A DNA stretch of 64,000 nucleotides from Nocardia amikacinitolerans NBRC 108937 (lineage in GTDB: Bacteria > Actinomycetota > Actinomycetes > Mycobacteriales > Mycobacteriaceae). The notes under the pieces are model-generated. The model searched no databases. It had not been told where the DNA came from and was given only the letters and a program-made list of their open reading frames with translations. Shown here piece by piece: positions 28,585 through 35,690 of this stretch. How positions within the stretch are numbered: the stretch's first letter is position 1; each line of letters begins with the position of its first letter. The stretch lies in contig NZ_BDAU01000011.1 of assembly GCF_001612615.1 (NCBI RefSeq), forward strand, positions 62,001-126,000, in the 5' to 3' direction. Made by a program: the position numbers and the translations under genes.

Positions 28585-29544
28585 ATGGGGGCTGTACGGC
28601 ACGTCTGGGTCATGGCGGTGACGGCCGCTGTCCTGGCGGTGGCGGGCCTCGGTGTCATCGTCGCGCCGGGCGATCCGCTGCTGCGGCGCTATGCGGCGCC
28701 GATGGCGGCGGCAGCGCCGATCGCAGCTGCCCTTGGGCTCTCTCAGCTACCTGTGCCGATCGCGAGCGCAACCCAAATGTGGTTCCTCGGCGCAGCATCC
28801 GCCTATCTCAACTTCATGTGCATTCGGGCCGCTTCGGTGTGGGCTTGGGCGGCGCTCACCGTGCAGATCGTCGTCTGCGGGCTGTGGGCGGCGCGCACCG
28901 GCCAGGGGTTCATGACGGGGGTCGGATTCTCGTTCATCAACGCCGCGCCTTTGTTGATGGCCACCTTCTTCTCCCGCGTCGTACGGCCGATGGCGCAGTC
29001 GATCCTGAGCTTGCGAAGGCAGGCGGCCGAGCGGTCGGCGGCGGAAGCCGCTGCCGAAGCGGGTCAGCGAGAACGCGACTCGCGCTTGACCCACCTCGAC
29101 AACGCCGCCCGGCCCCTGCTGGAAATCATCGCGAGCGGAAGGCCGCTCACACTCGGCGAACAGGAGCAATGCCAGCTGCTCGAAGCCGAACTACGCGATG
29201 AGATCCTCGGTGGCCGCATGGTCGACCGCGACGTCGTCGCGGCGGCCAGGAAGGCCCGCGGACGCGGCGTGACAGTGGTGCTCGACGATGGCGGCGGTCT
29301 CGACGAGGCCGACGTGGAGCTGGAGAGCGTGGTCCGCTCGGTGGTGCGCCGAGCGCTTGACCACGCCGATTCCGGCGAAGTGATCGCGCGAATCCTGCCT
29401 CCGGGACGTGGCCTGGTGGCGTCGGTGCTGCTGCGTGGGGCGACCGAACTCCGGGTCGAGGTGGAGCCTGCGGGCACAGTTCGGTCGGACCTCGACGCGA
29501 AGATCTTTAGCGAAGCGAACCGAGACCCCGAACTTGCGGGCTGA
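28585..29544 (+). CDS. Histidine-kinase-like membrane protein lacking a clear ATPase domain
   Basis: 319 residues from ATG 28585. It has five or so membrane helices (residues 8-145), an arginine/glutamate-rich coiled coil (LRRQAAERSAAEAAAEAGQRERD), a DHp-like segment (THLDNAARPLLEIIASG) and a C-terminal domain with the strand-helix pattern of HATPase but no recognisable G-boxes. It looks like a degenerate kinase working with the pair before it. A GTG at 28517 overlapping the preceding stop (GTGA) opens a good-codon frame that runs 34 codons and stops at about 28620 in another frame. The real N-terminus may therefore be coupled and frameshifted. Start uncertain. Confidence 0.65.
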   Translation: MGAVRHVWVMAVTAAVLAVAGLGVIVAPGDPLLRRYAAPMAAAAPIAAALGLSQLPVPIASATQMWFLGAASAYLNFMCIRAASVWAWAALTVQIVVCGLWAARTGQGFMTGVGFSFINAAPLLMATFFSRVVRPMAQSILSLRRQAAERSAAEAAAEAGQRERDSRLTHLDNAARPLLEIIASGRPLTLGEQEQCQLLEAELRDEILGGRMVDRDVVAAARKARGRGVTVVLDDGGGLDEADVELESVVRSVVRRALDHADSGEVIARILPPGRGLVASVLLRGATELRVEVEPAGTVRSDLDAKIFSEANRDPELAG

Positions 29545-29687
29545 GAAGTCGCGGATTTTTGGCTTCGCCGAAAAGACGTACGGTGATTCCACCGGGGCGT
29601 GACTGCTTCTGGCCAGAAATTCGTTCGCTGCCGATATTCCTTGTGCGGGGCTCATTCGGAGGGAAGTTCGGCGTATGGAGGAAACGT

Positions 29688-30530
29688 ATGTTCGAAAAGA
29701 TTCAGCTGCAGAAGATCATGAGCACATTGAAACTGCAGAATCCGCACATCAGCGAAGCGCAATGGGCTGAGACGGAGGCACGTCTGGCCGAGCGTATAAA
29801 GAACGTCTCGCCGCCGACGATCGCGCTCATCGGACTTTCCGGTGTAGGCAAGTCGTCGACCATCAACGCATTGTTCAACGCCGGCGTGGAAGTCAGTCAT
29901 CACCGGCCGTGCACCCGGGTCGCGCAGCCCATCGAAGGCGACCTGTACGAGTACACCGGCCGCAAAGGAAGCATCATCGTCTACGATATGCCGGGACTCG
30001 GCGAGAATCTCCTGGCCGACGAGACGCACTACGCGACTTATTCGACGGTGTTGCCGAACGTGGACGTGGCGATCTGGGTCATCGATGCGCCGAGCCGGGT
30101 GATATCGCCGATCCAAGTAGCGCTGCGGAGATTGCGTGAAGAAAATGGCAACGCGCTGGTCGACAAGATAGTATTCGCGGCGAACAAGATCGACCGGATA
30201 GATCCGGGCGAAGAGGCCTGGATACGTCAGGCGAACGTCCCGAGCAAGCAGCAGCAGCGAACGATCGAGCTGTACGAGAAGTTCTTGCGCGATGCGCTGA
30301 AGAACGAGATCAGCAGGGCGAAGGACAGCATCGTCTGCTACTCGGCGAAGCGCCGATACAACCTCGAGCTGCTGCTGGAGAAGGTGGGCAAGCACGCGCC
30401 CGACGATCGAGCGTGGCTGCTGGGCAGGGTGGCCGACGTGGCCGACTTCCGGGAATTCGTCGACCCGCGACTGCTCGGGTGGATCGAGGCGAACCGGGAT
30501 CACCTGAGCCAGTCCAAGGGCAGGCGGTGA
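29688..30530 (+). CDS. Era/YfjP-like GTPase
   Basis: 280 residues; ATG 29688 with TGGAGGAA just before. The G1 loop GLSGVGKSS is at 49-57, G3 DMPGLG at 100-105 and G4 ANKID at 165-169, all intact. A helical N-terminus of ~40 residues and a C-terminal helical region of ~100 residues flank the G domain; the latter includes the predicted G5 CYSAK. No membrane segment or KH domain is visible, so it is not Era itself. It is nearest in layout to YfjP/YkfA-type GTPases found on accessory DNA. It leads a tight three-gene unit with the two small genes downstream. Local GC is about 57% (hand count of one line), lower than the flanks. Confidence 0.85.
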   Translation: MFEKIQLQKIMSTLKLQNPHISEAQWAETEARLAERIKNVSPPTIALIGLSGVGKSSTINALFNAGVEVSHHRPCTRVAQPIEGDLYEYTGRKGSIIVYDMPGLGENLLADETHYATYSTVLPNVDVAIWVIDAPSRVISPIQVALRRLREENGNALVDKIVFAANKIDRIDPGEEAWIRQANVPSKQQQRTIELYEKFLRDALKNEISRAKDSIVCYSAKRRYNLELLLEKVGKHAPDDRAWLLGRVADVADFREFVDPRLLGWIEANRDHLSQSKGRR

Positions 30531-30534
30531 TCTC

Positions 30535-30816
30535 GTGGCGCAGATGATCGGCCCTGACGACCCGGAATGGGAGGAGGTCGCCGCTCGGCTCTACGACTTC
30601 ATGGGGGAGATGGACAGGAGTCACGCCAGGCGTCTGCAAGCGGACGAGATTTCCTTCCGTAGGTTCTGCGCCTACGCCTTGGAGCAGATTTCCGCAAAAC
30701 TCGGTTACGCCATCGCGAATATCGACGAATTCGTTCGCGACATGAGCTGGGCCGCGAGGAAGGGTTTTCAAGGGGGAGTGGAACGAGCTCGGAAAAATAG
30801 GCTGCGGCAGTCATGA
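30535..30816 (+). CDS. Small helical protein of unknown function, GTPase cassette
   Basis: 93 residues starting at GTG, 4 bp after the GTPase stop; its own stop overlaps the next start (ATGA). It is acidic at the N-terminus, largely helical, with a basic C-terminus (RARKNRLRQS). No family recognised. The tight spacing on both sides argues that it is real and co-translated with the GTPase. Confidence 0.7.
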   Translation: MAQMIGPDDPEWEEVAARLYDFMGEMDRSHARRLQADEISFRRFCAYALEQISAKLGYAIANIDEFVRDMSWAARKGFQGGVERARKNRLRQS

Positions 30817-31217
30817 TGTCGTCGATATATCTTCCGCTCCCGTTCCCCGCATGCCCGTCGTGTGCTCTTTCTTGGGCGACCTGTGCACATCGAAATTGCG
30901 GTGGTGAAATCGAAGTCGAACCGGTGACGCGTTCGGTGCGGTGCCAGGCATGCCGCGGCGCCTGGAACATCATGGCCTCGGTGTTCTATTGTTCGTGCGG
31001 TCATAGTTTCTCGGCCTCGGAAGTAGCCGAGGCGATAGACGGTCTCATGGACACCTGTCGGCGCTTGCTCACCTTCATCGACGAGACGAGCAGATCGGAC
31101 GCGCAATTCCGCGCACGTACCGACAGCAGTCTGCGGCGATTCGTCAGCGAGGTCTTTTACGCGCTGGGCGACGCGGCCGGCTTCGCGATCGGAAAACTGC
31201 TCGGTCGTTTCTTGTAA
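30813..31217 (+). CDS. Zinc-ribbon-like protein, GTPase cassette
   Basis: 134 residues; the start overlaps the previous stop. Cysteines C14, C17, C24, C29, C44, C47, C60 and C62 fit two zinc-ribbon-like knuckles in the N-terminal half. The C-terminal half is helical and ends in an amphipathic stretch (AGFAIGKLLGRFL). I do not recognise a family. The cassette of GTPase, small helical protein and zinc ribbon suggests a complex. Confidence 0.7.
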   Translation: MMSSIYLPLPFPACPSCALSWATCAHRNCGGEIEVEPVTRSVRCQACRGAWNIMASVFYCSCGHSFSASEVAEAIDGLMDTCRRLLTFIDETSRSDAQFRARTDSSLRRFVSEVFYALGDAAGFAIGKLLGRFL

Positions 31218-31233
31218 CAGAAAAGGAAGAACG

Positions 31234-31665
31234 ATGAAATTCATCTCGGTGGTCGTCATTGCGGCGGCGGCCGTCTGGGCTGTCCTGGTCGCGGGTCCGG
31301 CCCATGCGCATACGACGCAGACACCCGCGACACCGTCGAACGACGGCCCGCACCCGTGGGCGGTGCATCCCTCCGAATCGAGCGCGTGCTCCACCCCGGG
31401 GATCAGTGTCTCGTCGGTGTTCTTGATCTACGACTTCAATCACGCATGCAAGCACCACGACGGCTGCTACGAGGGTTTTCCGCCCAACGGCAAGCCGACG
31501 CACTGGGTCAGCCGCAAGCAGTGCGACGACTGGTTCCTCGGCGACATGTGGCACTCCTGCCAATCCTCATGGGACCAGCGGAGCTGCCTCAGCTGGATGG
31601 CAACGTACTACAACGGCGTCAGGATCGGCGGCGGCCCCGGCTACCGTGGACCTGTCAATAATTGA
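31234..31665 (+). CDS. Secreted phospholipase A2
   Basis: 143 residues with a signal peptide ending near AHA (residue ~25). The catalytic signature DFNHACKHHDGCY contains the His75-Asp76 dyad and flanking cysteines typical of the bacterial/fungal phospholipase A2 fold. Additional cysteines (C52, C97, C110, C117) can form disulfides. Such enzymes hydrolyse the sn-2 ester of phospholipids outside the cell. It lies 16 bp after the zinc-ribbon gene, with AAAGGAAG as ribosome binding site, and is followed by a clear terminator. Confidence 0.88.
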   Translation: MKFISVVVIAAAAVWAVLVAGPAHAHTTQTPATPSNDGPHPWAVHPSESSACSTPGISVSSVFLIYDFNHACKHHDGCYEGFPPNGKPTHWVSRKQCDDWFLGDMWHSCQSSWDQRSCLSWMATYYNGVRIGGGPGYRGPVNN

Positions 31666-31682
31666 GCCCATCGCTGATGCGT

Positions 31683-31713
31683 GCAGCCGCCCCGGTCCGG
31701 CCGGGGCGGCTGC
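31683..31713 (+). terminator. Hairpin terminator after the phospholipase gene
   Basis: GCAGCCGCCCCGG / CCGGGGCGGCTGC form a perfect 13-bp stem with a 5-nt loop, 18 bp after the stop codon. It ends the GTPase/phospholipase unit. Confidence 0.88.
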
Positions 31714-31922
31714 ATTAGCTCGATGCCTTGGGCACCGGGTCCATGTCGGTCAGGCCTGCCTCGGCGGCGGCCTGCGGGGACACCGCCGCGACGGCCGATT
31801 CGAGCGGTTTACCGACCGCGGGCGGGGAATGGGCTGGACCATGGATGCGGGCGGTGCGATGTGCGCACTGCGTCTCTTCCGTTGTGTTCCGCGATCTATG
31901 TCCGCCACACAGGAGGAACGAA

Positions 31923-32327
31923 ATGACTACCCCGAACTCTCGTCGCCCCGTCGGCATCGCTGTTGTCTTCACCGCTATGGCCGCGGCCTCGGTGGTGGCT
32001 GCCGCTCCCGCGCTCGCCGCCACGACTCTCGACATCATCGGCGCCGGATCGAACATGATCCAGGTCGACTACAGCTGCGACGACTCCGCCGGGGTGGTGA
32101 GCATTCAGGCGATGATGGGCGACCCGAACGCCGACCGTCCCGCCGCCCAGGGCATCCAGAGCTCCGTCGACTGCGACGGTTCCCCGCAGAGCACCACCGT
32201 CCCGCTGACGGCGGATCCCAGCCAGCCCCAGCCGACCTCGGGTTCCGAAGCACAGGTGCGGGTGGCGCTCGTCGACCGCGACGGCATCGTGATCTCCGGG
32301 CAGGCGAAGAAGTTCACCGTGCCGTAG
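31923..32327 (+). CDS. Small secreted protein of unknown function
   Basis: 134 residues from ATG 31923, with CAGGAGGAAC immediately upstream; the longer open frame before it is not needed. A signal peptide ends near ALAA (residue ~33). The mature ~100 residues are beta-rich, with two cysteines (C51, C83) that could pair. This type of small exported beta-sandwich-like protein is common in Nocardia and Mycobacterium; I cannot assign a role. Confidence 0.75.
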   Translation: MTTPNSRRPVGIAVVFTAMAAASVVAAAPALAATTLDIIGAGSNMIQVDYSCDDSAGVVSIQAMMGDPNADRPAAQGIQSSVDCDGSPQSTTVPLTADPSQPQPTSGSEAQVRVALVDRDGIVISGQAKKFTVP

Positions 32328-33402
32328 TGGCGGGTCCGCGGGGCGACGAGATCGCCGCGTCCTGAGCGGCGCCATGCCGGGTCGCCGTCGACGCCGATCT
32401 CGGTCCAGTCGCTCCTGCAGACCTCGCGAGTCTGGCTGTCCGGCAGGGGCACACGGGCGGAGGGCTTGCAATCAGCCGCGGAGCGAGGACCCGGCGGCGA
32501 TCGCACCCGATCGCGGATAGTCTCCGGCCACCGCACCCTTCCGGCGCGAAAACCACTCTCCGGCAGCAACTTTCGGGCCAACCTGTGGACGTTGGCGAAA
32601 CCGGGTTCGGCTTGCGTATGGCCGAATGTCCACTGCCGCAAGGCCTATCGCCGTAGAATGGTCCATGGCGAGCGAGCGCTAGGGCAGTCGTCGATGCCCA
32701 CCACCGAGGTGAAGGTGACGCCGAGTTGCCTGTCTCGCCAACACGTCGGGCGGCGAGGTCACCATCGGATGGCATTCCGACCGCGCCTCCTGGCGAAGTC
32801 GCACATCAATACCAACGATAACTACGACGAAGCAGGAGTTCACCTATCGCACGATAACAACGGCATTCCTCGCCCCAGCGCTGATAGCCGGGCACCTTCT
32901 GCTCAGCAGGGTATGGAGGGACGAATCGCTATTGTTTTCCTGCGCCCACACGAGCCGTCGAACTTCTCGACGATTGTCCAGTCTCGGAAACCAACGCCTG
33001 GACTCGGCTACTGCTGGCCTGAACAGAGAAATGGCAACGGATCGGTGACGCGACAGCCGTTGCCATGTATGCCCGGGTCGGTGGACGTTTGCGCGCCAGC
33101 AGCCGGCGACGATACTCGGCACGCTGGTTGCGTTCGCCCGATTGCGAATCCTTGTGCATCGAGAAATGCTTACCGACCGGACGACCTGTCCGACTTGATA
33201 GTTCGATTGCTGAAATATAGCCTTTGGCACAGCAAATTCTTCGCACCTTGTCACTTGTACGGTGGCTATTGACAGCGTATCTGTGGTCAGGCAACCTTGA
33301 TCTACGCAGTAGTTCCACCTTAAATGATCTTTCTCGAGCTTATCCAGCCACCGAGTGGATCACTGCCCGGACGCCTGATCGAACATCTTGTAGGGGGCTC
33401 GC
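32328..33402. other. 1.07-kb intergenic region at the left edge of the biosynthetic cluster
   Basis: Open frames here (for example one of 268 codons on +) are Arg/Ser-rich and lack domain or ribosome-binding support, so I call no gene. GC falls toward the right: a hand count of 33181-33240 gives 26/60 (43%), against about 70% in housekeeping parts of the window. It contains an inverted repeat at 33031-33066 and a TTGACA-like box at 33269-33274 without a convincing -10. It must contain the promoter of the oxygenase/PKS operon. Confidence 0.6.
33031..33066. promoter_or_regulatory. Inverted repeat, possible operator
   Basis: ATGGCAACGG (33031-33040) and CCGTTGCCAT (33057-33066) are exact inverted copies separated by 16 bp, about 340 bp upstream of the first cluster gene. 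It could be an operator half-site pair or a transcribed hairpin. Confidence 0.4.
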
Positions 33403-34452
33403 GTGGGTGCAAATAAATCCGATACAAAAGACACAGAATTCGCCGTCGTGGAGAACGATCTCGACAATCTCGAGTATTCGCTTGTCGAAAGCCCCGACGA
33501 TGTATTCGACGACAGTTTCGAGCCGCAAGTCTGCGACATCTCGGACCTCGACGGCGATGCGGCGGCACAAGCTCGATTCATCGATCGACTCGGCTCGGCA
33601 ATGGCGGACGTCGGACTCGCTATCTTGATCAACCACGGAGCCGAAGCGGTTCTTCCGAGAGCCGCAGACGCGGCACTGCAGATGTTCACGACGACGCCCC
33701 TCGAACAAAAGCTGAGGTTCGTCGCGTCGGACTGCACTTTCGGAGAGCCGTTACAGATGGGGTACATTCCGCTCCAGGAAAGTACGCCTTCGCTGCCGAA
33801 TTCGGTAGAAGCGTGGGAACTCGACAAAGCGGCTTTCCGTATTCCGGGGGAAGATGCGGAAAAGGCTCTCACCTTTTGGCCGGACGAGCGATTCGAAGTC
33901 GCGCTGCGGCCCTATTGGCAGGCTTGTGAGCGGCTGGTGCTTCCGCTCGTGCACGCGATGTTCCGATATTTGGGCGTCGACCCTTCGTTGTACGACGATG
34001 AACTTTCTCCACCGAACAGCGTGCTGAGGTTCAATCACTACCCGCCGATCGACGATGCCGAGGCAGATTCCGGAAAGACGGGCCGTGTGATCGCCCACGA
34101 GGACTATGGTTTGATCACGCTGCTGCCGGCCACCCCGGTCGAGGGACTTCAGCTCTACCACCCTCGGAACAAGACGTGGAGCAGGCTCCGTGCGCCGGCC
34201 GGGTCTTTTGTATTGAACAGCGGCGACTGGCTGAAAATGATCAGCAACGACCATTTCCATTCCTGCACCCATCGCGTCAGCGTGCCTCGCGACCGCGCCC
34301 AGCGGGCCGTGCCGCGCCTCACCATTCCGTATGTCGTTCATCCACACGAAGCGTCGATCGTGGAAGTATTGCCGGGCTTCCAGCCGAAATATCAGCCCAT
34401 CAGTGGCCGGGATTTCATGATGAGGCTGGCAGCCAGGTATCTGGACCGCTGA
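33403..34452 (+). CDS. IPNS-like non-heme iron dioxygenase 1
   Basis: 349 residues starting at GTG with TAGGGGG upstream. DIOX_N-type N-terminal half, then the double-stranded beta-helix oxygenase core. Iron ligands H232, D234 and H290 (HED near nt 34096, CTHRV near 34264) are present. R305 in RLTIPY is the co-substrate carboxylate arginine, in an R-x-T rather than the R-x-S of isopenicillin N synthase. The N-terminus has a motif ESPDDxFDDxF shared with the two paralogues in this cluster. It is a cytosolic tailoring enzyme: hydroxylation, desaturation or ring closure with O2. No ACV-type tripeptide synthetase sits beside it, so penicillin chemistry is not implied. GC in the first 60 coding bases is low (hand count 47% at 33421-33480). 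Confidence 0.9.
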   Translation: MGANKSDTKDTEFAVVENDLDNLEYSLVESPDDVFDDSFEPQVCDISDLDGDAAAQARFIDRLGSAMADVGLAILINHGAEAVLPRAADAALQMFTTTPLEQKLRFVASDCTFGEPLQMGYIPLQESTPSLPNSVEAWELDKAAFRIPGEDAEKALTFWPDERFEVALRPYWQACERLVLPLVHAMFRYLGVDPSLYDDELSPPNSVLRFNHYPPIDDAEADSGKTGRVIAHEDYGLITLLPATPVEGLQLYHPRNKTWSRLRAPAGSFVLNSGDWLKMISNDHFHSCTHRVSVPRDRAQRAVPRLTIPYVVHPHEASIVEVLPGFQPKYQPISGRDFMMRLAARYLDR

Positions 34453-34579
34453 GATCTTCGGCGCTCGGATCGACGTACCGGCAGCTCGGTGGTGAAAGGT
34501 CCCGGACTGTCTTGCCCACTCGACGCAGCGAGCAAAATCATCGCCCGTTGACGGCGCTAATTCTTCTGGAGGGGACAAC

Positions 34580-35629
34580 GTGGATATCGACAATGTCAAC
34601 AAGGAACTCCGCAAGTTCGGGGTGGTGGACAAAGACCTCGACTACACGCTCGAGGAAAGCCCCGACGACGTGTTCGACGACAGTTTCGCCGCGCCGGTCT
34701 GTGATATGTCCGACCTGAAAGGCGATGCGACCGCCCAGAGGCGCTTCGTCGATATGCTCGGTCGAGCCATGGAGGATACCGGGCTCGCGATATTGATCAA
34801 CCATGGAATCGATACCGACTCGCTTCGGGCCACCGATGCCTGTGCATTGGAACTGTTCACCTCGGTGCCCGAGGAGCAGAAGCTGAAATTCGCCGCGACG
34901 GACTACGTGTACGGCGGAGCGTTCCGTCGTGGGTACTTCGCGGTCCAACAGTGGACACCGACGCGGCCGAACGCCGTGGAAGCGTGGGAGTTCTTTCGCG
35001 ATTCCTTCCGTCTGCCCGGCGAGGACTACGACAAGGCCTTGACCTTCTGGCCGGATGAGAAGTTCGAAGCTGGGTTGCGGCCGTATTGGCAGGCGTGCGA
35101 GGAATTGACTCTCCCGCTCGTGCGGGCCTTGCTCCGGTATCTGAACATCGATCCGTCGATCTACGACGAGGAACTCTCACCACCGAATGGCGTGCTGAGG
35201 ATCAACCACTACCCGGCCTTCGAAGGCCGAGACAGTGGTGCCGAGAACCCTGGTCGTTTCATGACCCACGAAGACTACGGCCTGATCACCTTGCTGCCGA
35301 CCAATCCGATCGAGGGATTACAGGTTTTTCACCCTCAGCGCAAAACCTGGAGCAGGGTCACCGCCCCCGAGGGGTCCATGATCTTGAACAGCGGCGATTG
35401 GCTCCAAATGGTCAGCAACGATCGTTTTCGGTCGTGTTCGCATCGTGTGTGCGCGCCCCGGGAGCCCGGGCACCGGGCGGTGTCCCGGATCTCTGTTCCT
35501 TATCTCGTTCTGCCCCGCGAAGCTTCGGTTCTCGAGGTCTGGCCGGGCTGCAGCCCGAAGTACAGCCCCATCGGCGCCAAGGACTTCATGGCGAAGCTGG
35601 CCGGCAAATATGTGGACTACGACGCATAG
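34580..35629 (+). CDS. IPNS-like non-heme iron dioxygenase 2
   Basis: 349 residues starting at GTG after CTGGAGGGG. It is a clear paralogue of the gene before it, exactly the same length, with the same ESPDDVFDDSF N-terminal motif. Ligands H230, D232 and H288 are intact, and the carboxylate arginine is in RISVPY (R-x-S as in IPNS). It differs from copy 1 mainly in the substrate-facing segment around residues 110-150. Tandem duplication followed by divergence suggests successive oxidations of one intermediate. It lies 127 bp after copy 1 and 61 bp before the PKS. Confidence 0.9.
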   Translation: MDIDNVNKELRKFGVVDKDLDYTLEESPDDVFDDSFAAPVCDMSDLKGDATAQRRFVDMLGRAMEDTGLAILINHGIDTDSLRATDACALELFTSVPEEQKLKFAATDYVYGGAFRRGYFAVQQWTPTRPNAVEAWEFFRDSFRLPGEDYDKALTFWPDEKFEAGLRPYWQACEELTLPLVRALLRYLNIDPSIYDEELSPPNGVLRINHYPAFEGRDSGAENPGRFMTHEDYGLITLLPTNPIEGLQVFHPQRKTWSRVTAPEGSMILNSGDWLQMVSNDRFRSCSHRVCAPREPGHRAVSRISVPYLVLPREASVLEVWPGCSPKYSPIGAKDFMAKLAGKYVDYDA

Positions 35630-35690
35630 ACGCGTTCCGGGCGAGATCTCTTCCTGACATTCGGTTCGAGCTTGTGCGTAATCGCGATGA

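Noticed and set aside
32466..33272. 268-codon frame on + before the cluster
   Set aside because: No domain, no ribosome binding site, mixed codon usage and changing GC across it; treated as intergenic.
33403..35629. Penicillin/cephalosporin cluster
   Set aside because: IPNS-like genes alone do not imply it; there is no ACV synthetase, acyltransferase or expandase nearby, and the NRPS at the left edge ends 19.6 kb away with a different architecture.
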